Shown here: one piece after another, positions 41,703-50,837 of the stretch
Layout: every line of letters begins with the position of its first letter
Position numbering within the stretch: the first letter of the stretch is position 1
NCBI RefSeq assembly: GCF_000689415.1
Contig: NZ_HG322950.1
Location: 3,355,501-3,419,500 of the forward strand
DNA from: Pseudomonas knackmussii B13
GTDB taxonomy: Bacteria; Pseudomonadota; Gammaproteobacteria; Pseudomonadales; Pseudomonadaceae
Reading direction: 5' to 3'
DNA: 64,000 nucleotides
Translations under genes and position numbers: made by a program
The notes under the pieces: generated by a model
Databases searched by the model: none
What the model was told of the DNA's origin: nothing
Seen by the model: the letters and a program-made list of their open reading frames with translations, nothing else

Positions 41703-42274
41703 CGGCGCCGTTGCGCGCACTGGTGCTCGCTGCTGGCCTCTGCGTCTGCGCCGCCCGGGCCCAGGAAATTCCACCACCGGCCTACCAGCTTGCCGCCCAG
41801 CGCGCGGGCATTCCCTCGGCGGTGCTCTACGCCGTGGCCTTGCAGGAGAGCGGCATCCGGCGTAACGGACGCATCGTCCCGTGGCCTTGGTCCCTCAACG
41901 TCGCCGGCCAGTCGCGCCGCTACGCGACCCGCGCCGACGCCTGCGCCGGTTTGCAGCAGGCGATGCGCTCCACGCCGCACACGCGCATCGACGTGGGCCT
42001 GGGTCAGATCAACCTCGGCTACCAACAGCAGCGTTACGCCAGCGCGTGCGACTTGCTCGACCCGTACCGCAACCTCGCCATCGCTGCCGAGATTCTGAAG
42101 GAGCAGCACACCGCCGGTGAGGACTGGTTGCTGGCGATCGGCCGCTACCACCGTCCGGCGGGCGGTGAGCCCGCTGCCCGCTATCGCCGCAGCGTGTCCC
42201 GCCACCTCGCGCGCGTGCAGGGCACGCACCCAACCGCCGCGGTCCTCGCCGCGCGCCAGGAGACCTCCCCATGA
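41684..42274 (+). CDS. lytic transglycosylase of the transfer system
   Basis: A 196-aa exported protein: signal peptide (to about residue 27, ARAQ) and an SLT-type domain with the catalytic Glu in YAVALQESGIRR and GLGQINLGYQQQRY further on. It opens the peptidoglycan for the mating channel, like VirB1. Its start codon lies inside the end of PFL_4693, and its stop overlaps the next start (ATGA). Confidence 0.87.
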   Translation: MAAPTLTAPLRALVLAAGLCVCAARAQEIPPPAYQLAAQRAGIPSAVLYAVALQESGIRRNGRIVPWPWSLNVAGQSRRYATRADACAGLQQAMRSTPHTRIDVGLGQINLGYQQQRYASACDLLDPYRNLAIAAEILKEQHTAGEDWLLAIGRYHRPAGGEPAARYRRSVSRHLARVQGTHPTAAVLAARQETSP

Positions 42275-42835
42275 CGAAATCCCATCTGGCCCATCTCGCG
42301 GCGAAAGGCCTGCTCGTGCTGCTGGCTGGTCTGCCGCTGGCCTCGCGTGCCGGCGAGCCGCTGATCGTGGTCGAAGACCGTGGCGGCACGTCGGCGCTGC
42401 CGTACTACGAAGCCCTGAACCTTCAGCCGCGCGCCAACGCTCCGGCCCGGTCGCCCGCCGGCCCGGTCGCCCGCCCCGGCGCCTCAGATCCCTGCCACAC
42501 CGGCGGACGAGGCCGCGATGCTGCCGGTGCGTAGCGCCAAGCTCACGTCCGGCACCGTCGCGCGGCGGGTGATCGAGGCGCCGGGCCTGCGTCCCTTTGT
42601 GGTCGTGGGCGACGACGAGGCTTCCCAGGCCTGGTTGCGCCGCCATGCAGCCTCATTGCGCGAGCGCGGCGCGGTCGGTCTGGTGGTCAACGTCGAGACC
42701 GTCCAGGGCCTGGAGCGGCTGCGCGCACTGGCACCCGGCGTCCCCCTCGCGCCCGTGTCCGGTGACGACTTGGCCGAGCGCTTGGGCCTGCGGCACTACC
42801 CGGCGCTGATCACGGCCACCGGCATCGAGCAATGA
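42271..42835 (+). pseudogene. ICE protein, PFL_4695 family (TIGR03765-type), frameshifted
   Basis: The first part (42271-42534 frame, MTKSHLAHLAAKGLLVLLAG, signal peptide, then EPLIVVEDRGGTSALPYYEA) and the second part (ending at 42835; SGTVARRVIEAPGLRPFVVV, RLGLRHYPALITATGIEQ) are in different frames. The cause is visible: GGCCCGGTCGCCCGCC occurs twice in tandem (42444-42459, 42460-42475). Removing one copy (16 bp) joins the frames as RSPAPAPQIPATPADEAAML, matching an unbroken family member of about 180 residues. A restart at ATG 42518 could make the C-terminal half alone. Either a real mutation or an assembly error. Confidence 0.85.
42444..42475. repeat. 16-bp tandem duplication causing the PFL_4695 frameshift
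   Basis: Two perfect, adjacent copies of GGCCCGGTCGCCCGCC. Sixteen is not a multiple of three, so the duplication shifts the frame by one base; it looks like a replication slippage event in a GC-rich Pro/Ala linker. Confidence 0.95.
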
Positions 42836-42839
42836 AGCC

Positions 42840-45026
42840 ATGTCGGGGAAACAGCCGGTCGAGGTGCTGCTTCGCCCAGCGGTGGAGCTATATACCGTCG
42901 CGGCGTGTGCGGGCGCCGCGTTTCTGTCCCTGGTGGCCCCGTGGTCGCTCGCGCTGAGCCCCGCCATGGGTGTCGGCAGCGCGTTGGCGTTCGGGGCCTA
43001 TGGCGCGATCCGCTACCGCGATGCCCGCGTCATCCTGCGCTACCGGCGCAACATCCGCCGCCTGCCGCGCTACGTGATGACCAGCAAGGACGTGCCGGTC
43101 AGCCAGCAACGTCTGTTTGTGGGGCGCGGCTTTTTGTGGGAGCAGAAACACACCCATAGGCTCATGCAGACATACCGGCCGGAGTTTCGGCGCTACGTCG
43201 AGCCGACGCCGGCCTACCGACTGACGCGGCGCCTGGAGGAACGGCTGGAGTTCGCGCGGTTCCCGCTTTCCCGGCTGCCGAAACTCACCGGCTGGGACGT
43301 GCCTTTCAACCCAGTGCGCCCGCTGCCGCCCGTGGGCGGACTGCCTCGGCTGCACGGCATCGAACCCGAGGAGGTGGACGTCAGCCTGCCGCTCGGCGAG
43401 CGCGTCGGGCACTCATTGGTCTTGGGGACAACCCGCGTGGGCAAGACGCGGCTGGCCGAACTGTTCGTGACCCAGGACATCCGGCGAAAGAACGCGGCGG
43501 GAGAGCACGAGGTCGTGATCGTCATCGACCCCAAAGGGGATGCCGATCTGCTGAAGCGGATGTACGTCGAGGCGCAACGCGCGGGCCGCGAGGGCGAGTT
43601 CTATGTCTTCCATTTGGGCTGGCCGGACATTTCCGCCCGCTACAACGCCGTGGGGCGCTTTGGACGTATCAGCGAGGTGGCGACCCGCATTGCAGGGCAA
43701 CTCTCCGGTGAAGGCAACTCGGCGGCTTTCAGGGAATTTGCCTGGCGCTTCGTCAACATCATCGCCCGCGCCTTGGTGGAACTGGGGCAGCGTCCGGACT
43801 ACATGCTGATCCAGCGGCATGTCATCAACATCGACGCGCTGTTCATCGAGTACGCCCAGCACTACTTCGCCAAGACGGAGCCGAAAGCCTGGGAGGTGAT
43901 CGTCCAGATCGAGGCCAAGCTCAACGAGAAGAACATCCCGCGCAACATGATCGGGCGCGAGAAGCGCGTGGTGGCGCTGGAGCAGTACCTGTCCCAAGCC
44001 CGCAACTACGACCCTGTGCTGGACGGTTTGCGCTCTGCCGTGCGGTACGACAAGACGTATTTCGACAAGATCGTCGCCAGCCTCTTGCCTCTGCTGGAAA
44101 AACTCACGAGCGGCAAGATCGCGCAGCTCCTGGCCCCGAACTATTCCGACCTGGCCGACCCGCGCCCGATCTTCGATTGGATGCAGGTCATTAGGAAGCG
44201 GGCCATCGTCTATGTGGGCCTGGACGCGCTGTCCGATGCCGAGGTCGCCGCAGCGGTCGGCAACTCGATGTTCAGCGATCTCGTCTCGGTCGCAGGCCAT
44301 ATCTACAAGCACGGGATCGACGATGGCCTGCCGGGCGCTTCGGCCGGCGCGCGCGTGCCGATCAACGTCCATGCCGATGAGTTCAACGAGTTGATGGGTG
44401 ACGAGTTCATTCCGCTGATCAACAAAGGTGGTGGCGCCGGGCTGCAAGTCACCGCGTACACGCAGACCCTCTCGGACATTGAGGCCCGCATTGGCAACCG
44501 CGCCAAGGCCGGTCAGGTCATCGGCAACTTCAACAACCTGTTCATGCTGCGCGTGCGCGAGACCGCGACCGCTGAACTGCTGACCCGGCAACTACCGAAG
44601 GTCGAGGTTTATACGACCACCATCGTCAGCGGCGCGACCGACAGCTCGGACATTCGCGGGGCGACGGATTTCACGTCCAACACTCAGGACCGCATCAGCA
44701 TGTCCAGCGTGCCGATGATCGAGCCGTCGCACATCGTCGGCTTGCCCAAGGGCCAGTGTTTTGCATTGTTGCAGGGCGGCCAACTTTGGAAGGTTCGCAT
44801 GCCGCTGCCGGCACCGGACCCCGATGAGGTCATGCCACAGGATCTGCAACAACTCGCGGGCTACATGCGCCAGAGCTACAGCGAGGCCACGCAGTGGTGG
44901 GAGTTCACCAGCTCCCCGGCGCTGCAGGACGGGGCCTTGCCCGACGACCTGCTGGATGATGCTGCTGCGGTCGAACCTGGCCTTGTGGCCACCGACGACA
45001 GCGCCGGCAACGAGGCCTCGCCATGA
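42840..45026 (+). CDS. traD: conjugative coupling protein TraD (T4CP)
   Basis: A 728-aa VirD4/TraD-type ATPase. Two N-terminal membrane helices (about residues 20-60), Walker A LVLGTTRVGKTRLAEL (about 197-212), Walker B VVIVIDPKGD, and the later conserved NVHADEFNELMGDEF and AGLQVTAYTQTLSD segments are intact. It links the relaxase-DNA complex to the mating channel. Its ATG lies 4 bp after the PFL_4695 stop and its end overlaps the next gene by 4 bp. Confidence 0.93.
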   Translation: MSGKQPVEVLLRPAVELYTVAACAGAAFLSLVAPWSLALSPAMGVGSALAFGAYGAIRYRDARVILRYRRNIRRLPRYVMTSKDVPVSQQRLFVGRGFLWEQKHTHRLMQTYRPEFRRYVEPTPAYRLTRRLEERLEFARFPLSRLPKLTGWDVPFNPVRPLPPVGGLPRLHGIEPEEVDVSLPLGERVGHSLVLGTTRVGKTRLAELFVTQDIRRKNAAGEHEVVIVIDPKGDADLLKRMYVEAQRAGREGEFYVFHLGWPDISARYNAVGRFGRISEVATRIAGQLSGEGNSAAFREFAWRFVNIIARALVELGQRPDYMLIQRHVINIDALFIEYAQHYFAKTEPKAWEVIVQIEAKLNEKNIPRNMIGREKRVVALEQYLSQARNYDPVLDGLRSAVRYDKTYFDKIVASLLPLLEKLTSGKIAQLLAPNYSDLADPRPIFDWMQVIRKRAIVYVGLDALSDAEVAAAVGNSMFSDLVSVAGHIYKHGIDDGLPGASAGARVPINVHADEFNELMGDEFIPLINKGGGAGLQVTAYTQTLSDIEARIGNRAKAGQVIGNFNNLFMLRVRETATAELLTRQLPKVEVYTTTIVSGATDSSDIRGATDFTSNTQDRISMSSVPMIEPSHIVGLPKGQCFALLQGGQLWKVRMPLPAPDPDEVMPQDLQQLAGYMRQSYSEATQWWEFTSSPALQDGALPDDLLDDAAAVEPGLVATDDSAGNEASP

Positions 45027-45772
45027 AGGATGCCGCCTCGACCGCGCAGCGGGAGCAGAACCAGCGCCAAGGCCTGATCGTCGGCACCATCACCTTGCCG
45101 TTCCGGCTGCTCGGGGTGCTGATCGGCTCACTGCTGTTCTCCATCGTCGTGGAATGCGTCGGCATGCACCTGTTCTGGAAGGACCAGGGCTGGCGTCACT
45201 CCCAGCAGATGTTGCAGTACGAGCTGGGGCACCTGTCCAACCACTTCACGCGCAGCGTCGTCGTGCGGGAGCCAGGGCGCACGGCGCATGAGCTGGTGGA
45301 CACCGGCTACGAATGGGTATTCGTGCGCTCGGGACTGCTGGAACGCATGAGCCAGACCGCCGAGCGTGCCCGTGCGCCCAGCCACGGGCAGACGCGCAAC
45401 TTCCGCTATTACATCAGCCAGGTCTATGTCTGGACCGAGAACTACCTGATCGCCGCGGCCTTCACGACGCTGACCTTCCTTGTGCGCCTGCTGGTCCTTG
45501 TGCTCACGTTGCCGCTGATCTCCACTGCGGCGTTCGTCGGCCTGATCGACGGCTTGGTGCGCAGGGACGTGCGCCGGTTCGGCGCGGGCCGCGAATCGGG
45601 TTTCATCTACCACCGTGCGAAAGCCAGCCTGATGCCCATAGCCGTTCTGCCCTGGGTCACGTACCTGGCCTTGCCGATCTCGGTACACCCATTACTGATC
45701 CTCTTGCCGAGCGCCGCCTTGCTGGGACTGGCGGTGTCTCTGACTGCGGGGAGCTTCAAAAAGTACCTGTGA
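45023..45772 (+). CDS. ICE membrane protein, PFL_4697 family (TIGR03747-type)
   Basis: A 249-aa inner-membrane protein with about four hydrophobic helices (PFRLLGVLIGSLLFSIVVEC, AAAFTTLTFLVRLLVLVLTL, LPWVTYLALPISVHPLLILL). The conserved RHSQQMLQYELGHLSNHFTR region is typical of PFL_4697. Coupled to traD (ATGA). Probable partner of TraD in the inner membrane. Confidence 0.85.
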   Translation: MKDAASTAQREQNQRQGLIVGTITLPFRLLGVLIGSLLFSIVVECVGMHLFWKDQGWRHSQQMLQYELGHLSNHFTRSVVVREPGRTAHELVDTGYEWVFVRSGLLERMSQTAERARAPSHGQTRNFRYYISQVYVWTENYLIAAAFTTLTFLVRLLVLVLTLPLISTAAFVGLIDGLVRRDVRRFGAGRESGFIYHRAKASLMPIAVLPWVTYLALPISVHPLLILLPSAALLGLAVSLTAGSFKKYL

Positions 45773-45808
45773 GTGCTCGCCACCGGCAGCGCAGGAAGTA
45801 GTCGATGC

Positions 45809-46213
45809 TCAGACCTTCAACCGTGCGTACACCTGTTCCCAGGCCTTTGCAGCACGAACCTGTGCCGCCTCCATTTCGGCCCTGATCAGTTCGGTCATCT
45901 CGGCGTGGCCGGCTTCGGCTTCCTCCCAGATGAAGTACCTGCGCATCTCGTGCGTCTCGCCGTCCACGAAGACCATCGTCTCGAACAAGAGGGGATCGCC
46001 GCCTAGCGCGTGGTTGTGGTCCAGGCCGAGAAAAACCGTGGAGATACGGACGTCATCTATCCATGTTTCCGCCACACGCCTGTCGCCTTCCGCCATCCAC
46101 ATAGACCACTCAACGAGACTGTCGCACGGCACGGAGCGACGGCCATCGAGCTTGTAGTGCATGAGGCGTGGAGGACGGGGAATAGCCATGCTGAAAGAGT
46201 ACCCCAACTCCAT
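45809..46213 (-). CDS. inserted cargo-type hypothetical protein, opposite strand
   Basis: A 134-aa soluble protein from ATG 46213 with GGGGAG just upstream (alternative ATG at 46189). Sequence: LMHYKLDGRRSVPCDSLVEW, STVFLGLDHNHALGGDPLLF, FETMVFVDGETHEMRRYFIW. No known domain is recognised by me. It is the only minus-strand gene inside the transfer operon and splits PFL_4697 from the RAQPRD gene; flanking gaps are 36 and about 185 bp, enough for its own promoter and a restart promoter for the operon. Probably a late insertion. Confidence 0.65.
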   Translation of the reverse strand: MELGYSFSMAIPRPPRLMHYKLDGRRSVPCDSLVEWSMWMAEGDRRVAETWIDDVRISTVFLGLDHNHALGGDPLLFETMVFVDGETHEMRRYFIWEEAEAGHAEMTELIRAEMEAAQVRAAKAWEQVYARLKV

Positions 46214-46398
46214 TTCTCTCCCCAATCTTCGCCATCGGTCTGCCCGGAGTTCAGCACGGCGCCGATAGGCACTTTCCGGGCCTCGAATCCGTGTCGAAAG
46301 CCCATGAATCCGGTCATCTGCGGGTTCCTATTGTTTGCAGCCTAAAGCAGCGCTGATCTCCACGATCAAGCCATTGCTGATCACACAGGAATGGCGCG

Positions 46399-46782
46399 AT
46401 GGTGGCTTTAACCTGGCTGCGCGCCGCGCATCGCGGCGTGCCCACTTTTCTCGTGATGGCCCTCCTGCTGGGCCAGTCCCCGATGGCGTTGGGCGAGTCC
46501 CCGGCGCAGCGCCAGGAGTTGGTCGCCGCGCTGCGCCAGCTCGACGCGCTGGAGCGCACCGTCGCCGACAGCGCCGCGCATGCCTCCATCCAGCCGGGCG
46601 AACGCTATCACTTCGATTACCCGCGGCTGCTGGCTGATCTAGCGCGTATGCGCGCTGGCATCCAGGCCCACCTTACCCCGTCGCGTGCCCAGCCGCGCGA
46701 CACCTCCGAACTGGCCGGCGGCTACCGCACCGAGCGGGCCGTCGAGGGATCGCTGCCGACGACTGTGGAGAACAAGCCATGA
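46399..46782 (+). CDS. RAQPRD family ICE protein
   Basis: A 127-aa exported protein: signal peptide to about residue 32 (MALG), helical middle, and the family-naming motif RAQPRD at about residue 95. Part of the core PFGI-1 transfer operon; periplasmic. Stop overlaps the next start (ATGA). Confidence 0.88.
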   Translation: MVALTWLRAAHRGVPTFLVMALLLGQSPMALGESPAQRQELVAALRQLDALERTVADSAAHASIQPGERYHFDYPRLLADLARMRAGIQAHLTPSRAQPRDTSELAGGYRTERAVEGSLPTTVENKP

Positions 46783-47012
46783 ACGGCGCCCAGGTCTCGG
46801 CATTTCAGGCCAACAGCGGCATCGCGCCTTCAGCGATGGCGACCGTCCTGGTCGGCGTCGTGTTCGCGGTCCTGCTCGTCTGGGGCGTCTGGGCCATCCG
46901 AACGGCCTACGTGGGGTGGTCCGAGAGCCGCCTCAACCAGCGCCAGTTCCTCGGCGTCTGCATCCGCTTCGTCGCGATGTACCTCGTCCTGAGTTTCTTC
47001 CTCCTCTCTTGA
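46779..47012 (+). CDS. ICE membrane protein, PFL_4701 family (TIGR03758-type)
   Basis: A 77-aa inner-membrane protein with two helices (ATVLVGVVFAVLLVWGVWAI; FVAMYLVLSFFLLS). Size and neighbours match PFL_4701; a VirB3/TraA-like role is inferred only. Confidence 0.8.
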   Translation: MNGAQVSAFQANSGIAPSAMATVLVGVVFAVLLVWGVWAIRTAYVGWSESRLNQRQFLGVCIRFVAMYLVLSFFLLS

Positions 47013-47022
47013 CCTGAAAGGC

Positions 47023-47388
47023 ATGACCATGCAAAACCGCATCCTCAATTCCCGTCTCGCCCAGCGCGCCGCCGTGGCCCTGGGCATCGCCGCGCTGCCC
47101 GCGCTGTCGTTCGCGCAGGGTTTGCCGCAGTTGGAGAACCCGACCCGTGGCACCGGCAACGGCATCATGGAGACGATCCGCAACTACGGCTACGACATCA
47201 TCATGCTCGTGGCATTGCTGGTTGTGGCGTCGATGTTTATTGGCGTCTGCTACCACGCCTACGGGACCTACGCGGAAATCCACACTGGCCGCAAAACCTG
47301 GGGCCAATTCGGCCTCACGGTCGCCATCGGCGCAGTGCTGCTCGTGATCGGCATCTGGCTGCTCACCGAAGCCACCGGCATCCTGTAA
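47023..47388 (+). CDS. ICE membrane protein, PFL_4702 family (TIGR03745-type)
   Basis: A 121-aa protein: cleavable signal peptide (to SFAQ, about residue 30) and two further helices (IIMLVALLVVASMFIGVCYH; GLTVAIGAVLLVIGIWLLTE). This is the layout of VirB2/TraA-like pilins, and PFL_4702 is the best pilin candidate of the operon (inference). Starts at ATG 47023 or 47029. Confidence 0.83.
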   Translation: MTMQNRILNSRLAQRAAVALGIAALPALSFAQGLPQLENPTRGTGNGIMETIRNYGYDIIMLVALLVVASMFIGVCYHAYGTYAEIHTGRKTWGQFGLTVAIGAVLLVIGIWLLTEATGIL

Positions 47389-47400
47389 GGCGAGGCTGGT

Positions 47401-47811
47401 ATGTCCGAGCAGCAGCACGTCCGTGCTGACGGGACGGTCACGTTCCTTCCGCACCGGCTCAACCGCCATCCCGTTGTTGTGCGCGGCCTCACCGCCGACG
47501 AGCTGTGGATCTGCTGCGGCCTGTCCGGCGCCGCCGGCCTGCTGGTCGGTGCGCCGCTGTCCTGGGTGTTCCGCACGATCGCGCTTGCACCCACGTTCGT
47601 CGTGCTGGGCGTGGCCTTCGGCGTGTTCATCGGGGGCGGCATCCTGCGTCGCCTCAAGCGTGGGCGTCCCGACACCTGGCTGTATCGGCAACTCCAGTGG
47701 CGCATCGCCACGCGCCACCCGCTGGTGGCAGGCTGGGTGGGCGGCCATGTACTGATCTCACGCTCCGGCTTCTGGACCACCCGAAGGTCTGCAGCAAGGG
47801 GGTCACGATGA
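47401..47811 (+). CDS. conjugative transfer region protein (TIGR03750-type)
   Basis: A 136-aa membrane protein with two adjacent helices (CGLSGAAGLLVGAPLSWVFR; APTFVVLGVAFGVFIGGGIL) and a basic C-terminal part. LPHRLNRHPVVVRGLTADEL at the start is the family signature. Comparable to TraL/VirB3 in other systems. Stop overlaps the next start (ATGA). Confidence 0.85.
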   Translation: MSEQQHVRADGTVTFLPHRLNRHPVVVRGLTADELWICCGLSGAAGLLVGAPLSWVFRTIALAPTFVVLGVAFGVFIGGGILRRLKRGRPDTWLYRQLQWRIATRHPLVAGWVGGHVLISRSGFWTTRRSAARGSR

Positions 47812-48500
47812 GCCGTTTCAAGAACGAGATCACCCATCTGCAGGCGCACATCAAGACGCTCCGCCTGGGTGCTGGCGCGCTGGTCATCGTCGCCCTGGTC
47901 ATGGGCGGCGGCTGGTGGAGCGCTCCGCGCGACTTGACCATCCACGTCCCTCCTGATCTGCGCTCCGGCAGTACCCGCAAGTGGTGGGAAGTGCCGCCCG
48001 AATCGGTCTATGCGTTCACGTTCTACGTGTTTCAGACCCTCAACCGCTGGCCGACGAATGGTGAAGAGGACTACGCACGCAATCTCCACACGCTCTCGCC
48101 GTACCTCACGCCGTCGTGCCAGGCCTACCTGCGGGCGGACTACGACTACCGCCGCTCCACGGGCGAGCTGCGCCAGCGCGTGCGCGGCATCTACGAAATC
48201 CCCGGTCGCGGCTATGGCGACGACCCCACGGCGCGCGTGCGCGTGGTGTCCGACCGCGACTGGGTGGTGACGCTGGACATCACCGCCGACGAGTACTACG
48301 GCGCCGAGCAGGTCAAGCGGGCCCTCGTGCGCTACCCCGTGAAGGTCACGCGGGTGGACGTCGATCCGACGCGCAACCCGTTCGGCCTGGCGCTCGACTG
48401 CTACGACGGCACGCCCCAGCGCATCAGTACGCCGGAGCCAACGCGCCCGGCGCCAAGCGGCCTGTCTCCACAAGCGCCCCAAGGAGGAAGCACCCCATGA
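47808..48500 (+). CDS. ICE protein, PFL_4703 family (TIGR03746-type)
   Basis: A 230-aa bitopic protein: one N-terminal helix (GAGALVIVALVMGGGWWSAP, about 22-41) and a periplasmic domain (VYAFTFYVFQTLNRWPTNGE, LTPSCQAYLRADYDYRRSTG). Functionally comparable to TraE/VirB8, an inner-membrane scaffold of the mating channel. Coupled on both sides by ATGA overlaps. Confidence 0.86.
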   Translation: MSRFKNEITHLQAHIKTLRLGAGALVIVALVMGGGWWSAPRDLTIHVPPDLRSGSTRKWWEVPPESVYAFTFYVFQTLNRWPTNGEEDYARNLHTLSPYLTPSCQAYLRADYDYRRSTGELRQRVRGIYEIPGRGYGDDPTARVRVVSDRDWVVTLDITADEYYGAEQVKRALVRYPVKVTRVDVDPTRNPFGLALDCYDGTPQRISTPEPTRPAPSGLSPQAPQGGSTP

Positions 48501-49429
48501 AGCACCCTGTATTCAAGCTGCCGGGGCTGTTGGCCGTGGCCGCCGCAGTGGTCATGTCCTCCGCTGCCCAGGCGGTGGAAATCCTGCGCTGGGAACGCAT
48601 GCCGCTGGCGGTGCCCTTGAAGGTCGGCCAGGAGCGCGTCGTGTTCATCGACAAGAACGTCCGCGTCGGCGTGCCCGCTGGCGTCAGCGAACGCCTACGG
48701 GTGCAGAGCGCGGGCGGCGCGGTGTACCTGCGCGCCAGCGAGCCGATCGAGCCCACACGGCTGCAACTGCAGGACGCCGACACGGGCGCGCTGATCCTGC
48801 TGGACATTGCGGCCGAGCCGCCCAAGGACGGGGAAGCCGAGCTGGAGCCGGTGCGCATCGTCGAGGGCAACAGCACCCCGGCACGCTATGGCGATCAGCC
48901 CGGCGATGCCGACGATGCCCCGGCACGCGCCCAGGACCCGACAGGCACGCGGGCAACGCGCCGCGAAACCCCGGTTCCGGTCGTGCTGACGCGCTATGCC
49001 GCGCAAAACCTCTACGCACCGCTGCGCACTGTGGAGCCGCTACCGGGCGTCATGCGGGTGAACCTGCGCCGCGACTTCGACCTCGGCACGCTGATGCCGA
49101 CGCTGCCGGTGCGCGCGGTCGCGCTCGCGTCGTGGCGTCTGGAAGACCAGTGGGTCACGGCCGTGCGCCTGACCAATAGCAGCGGCGGCTGGATCACTCT
49201 CGACCCCCGCGTGCTGCAAGGCGACTTCCTCACCGCCACCTTCCAGCACGAAGCACTCGGCCCGCGCGGAACGCCCGAGGACACGACCGTGCTGTACCTG
49301 GTGACGCGCGGGCACGGCCTTGCCCAGTCGCTGCTGCCGGCGATCAACCGCTTCGACCCAGCCGCGCATTTGCCGCAACCCGAAGCCGAGGCCACCACCG
49401 CCAGCAAGGAGTCCCGCCATGCGCAGTAA
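48497..49429 (+). CDS. ICE protein, PFL_4704 family (TIGR03749-type)
   Basis: A 310-aa exported protein: signal peptide ending AQA (about residue 26). The body (VEILRWERMPLAVPLKVGQE, VRVGVPAGVSERLRVQSAGG) resembles TraK/VirB9-like secretin-associated components. A charged linker (about 125-160) separates two domains. Periplasmic or outer-membrane channel part. Overlaps the next gene by 11 bp. Confidence 0.86.
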   Translation: MKHPVFKLPGLLAVAAAVVMSSAAQAVEILRWERMPLAVPLKVGQERVVFIDKNVRVGVPAGVSERLRVQSAGGAVYLRASEPIEPTRLQLQDADTGALILLDIAAEPPKDGEAELEPVRIVEGNSTPARYGDQPGDADDAPARAQDPTGTRATRRETPVPVVLTRYAAQNLYAPLRTVEPLPGVMRVNLRRDFDLGTLMPTLPVRAVALASWRLEDQWVTAVRLTNSSGGWITLDPRVLQGDFLTATFQHEALGPRGTPEDTTVLYLVTRGHGLAQSLLPAINRFDPAAHLPQPEAEATTASKESRHAQ

Positions 49430-50837
49430 CGGACTCCTGAAGTGGTTGATGATCCCCGTGGCCCTGCTGGTGCTGTTCGTCGCCATCCGGATGTTTTCGG
49501 GTGGAAGCTCGTCTGCGCCTCCCGCCGCGGATGCCGGCGCCAAGCTCACGCCGGAGGAAATGAAGGCGCTGGGCATCGAGGGCGATACCCCCCGCGATAC
49601 CGTAGCGACGCTCGTGGCGCAGGTGAAGCAGTTGCGCACCGAGCTTCAGACGGTCCTGTCCGACAACAAGTCCCAGCGCGAGGAGAACCAGCGCCTGCGC
49701 CAACGCGAGAACTCGATCGACCAGCGCATCAATTCGGCCCTCGAATCCGAGCGCTCCAACCTGCGCCGCGACCAGCAGCAGGCGGCCAGCGAGCGCCAGC
49801 AGACCGAGGGGCTGCTCGCCGACCTACAGCGGCGCTTGGAAAGCATCGGCGGGCGTGGCGGCGGCCACGCCGATCTACCCGTGGGCCTGGGACTGCGTGA
49901 CGGCGACGAGGCAGGCATGGAAGGCGGCGTGCGCTGGGTCGAGCCGAACGACGCTAAGCCCGCTGATGGGCGTAACGGCAGTCGTGCCACGGGTGGCGGC
50001 ACGAGCTTTCCGACGAGCTTCGGCCCTGCGCAGAGCACGCTGGAAACCACGGCGAAAACCGTGGCGAACGCGGGCGCCCGCGCCGCAGGCGTCAAGAGCG
50101 CCAAGCCGGTCTATACGGTGCCTACCAACTCGACGCTGATGGGGTCGGTGGCTATGACGGCGCTGATCGGCCGCGTGCCGATTGACGGCACGGTCAACGA
50201 TCCGTATCCGTTCAAAGTCCTGGTCGGCCCCGACAACCTCACGGCAAACGGCATCGACATTCCCGATGTGGCCGGCGCCGTGTTTTCCGGCACTGCCTCG
50301 GGCGACTGGACGCTCTCTTGTGTGCGCGGCCAGGTGCGCAGCATCACCTTTGTGTTCCATGACGGAACCATTCGGACGATTCCCGAAGACCGCGACGGCA
50401 ACCAGCAGAACAATCAGCAGCGCGACGGATTGGGCTGGATCAGCGACCCGTATGGCATTCCTTGCGTCAGTGGAGAGCGGCGCAGCAACGCCCAGCAATA
50501 CCTCGGTTCGCAGGCGCTCATCACCGCGGCGGGTGCGGGCGTGGCCTCGCTTATCGACAGCGACAGCGGCCAGATGTCCTACGTGGGCGCAGACGGTTCC
50601 ATCGGCAGCGTCGGCATTTCCAGCAACGAAGCCGTAGGTCGCATCCTGGCCGGTGGCGTGCGGGACATGGCCGATTGGGTGAACAAGTTGTACGGCCAGG
50701 CCTTCGCCGCCGTCTATGTCCAACCCGGCGCGAAGGTCGCCGTCCATCTCGAAAAGCCGCTCGCCATCGATTTCGATCCCGAAGGCCGCAAGGTCGATCA
50801 CCGCGCAGGAGAAAGCCATGCTCTCGAACTTGAATAA
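49419..50837 (+). CDS. ICE protein, PFL_4705 family (TIGR03752-type, TraB/VirB10-like)
   Basis: A 472-aa protein: N-terminal membrane helix (LLKWLMIPVALLVLFVAIRM), coiled coil (about 50-160, ending in ERQQTEGLLADLQRRLESIG), Gly/Ser linker, and a C-terminal beta-barrel-like domain (YTVPTNSTLMGSVAMTALIG, DWTLSCVRGQVRSITFVFHD, NAQQYLGSQALITAAGAGVA). This is the VirB10/TraB layout that spans both membranes. Overlaps the next gene by 20 bp. Confidence 0.88.
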   Translation: MRSNGLLKWLMIPVALLVLFVAIRMFSGGSSSAPPAADAGAKLTPEEMKALGIEGDTPRDTVATLVAQVKQLRTELQTVLSDNKSQREENQRLRQRENSIDQRINSALESERSNLRRDQQQAASERQQTEGLLADLQRRLESIGGRGGGHADLPVGLGLRDGDEAGMEGGVRWVEPNDAKPADGRNGSRATGGGTSFPTSFGPAQSTLETTAKTVANAGARAAGVKSAKPVYTVPTNSTLMGSVAMTALIGRVPIDGTVNDPYPFKVLVGPDNLTANGIDIPDVAGAVFSGTASGDWTLSCVRGQVRSITFVFHDGTIRTIPEDRDGNQQNNQQRDGLGWISDPYGIPCVSGERRSNAQQYLGSQALITAAGAGVASLIDSDSGQMSYVGADGSIGSVGISSNEAVGRILAGGVRDMADWVNKLYGQAFAAVYVQPGAKVAVHLEKPLAIDFDPEGRKVDHRAGESHALELE

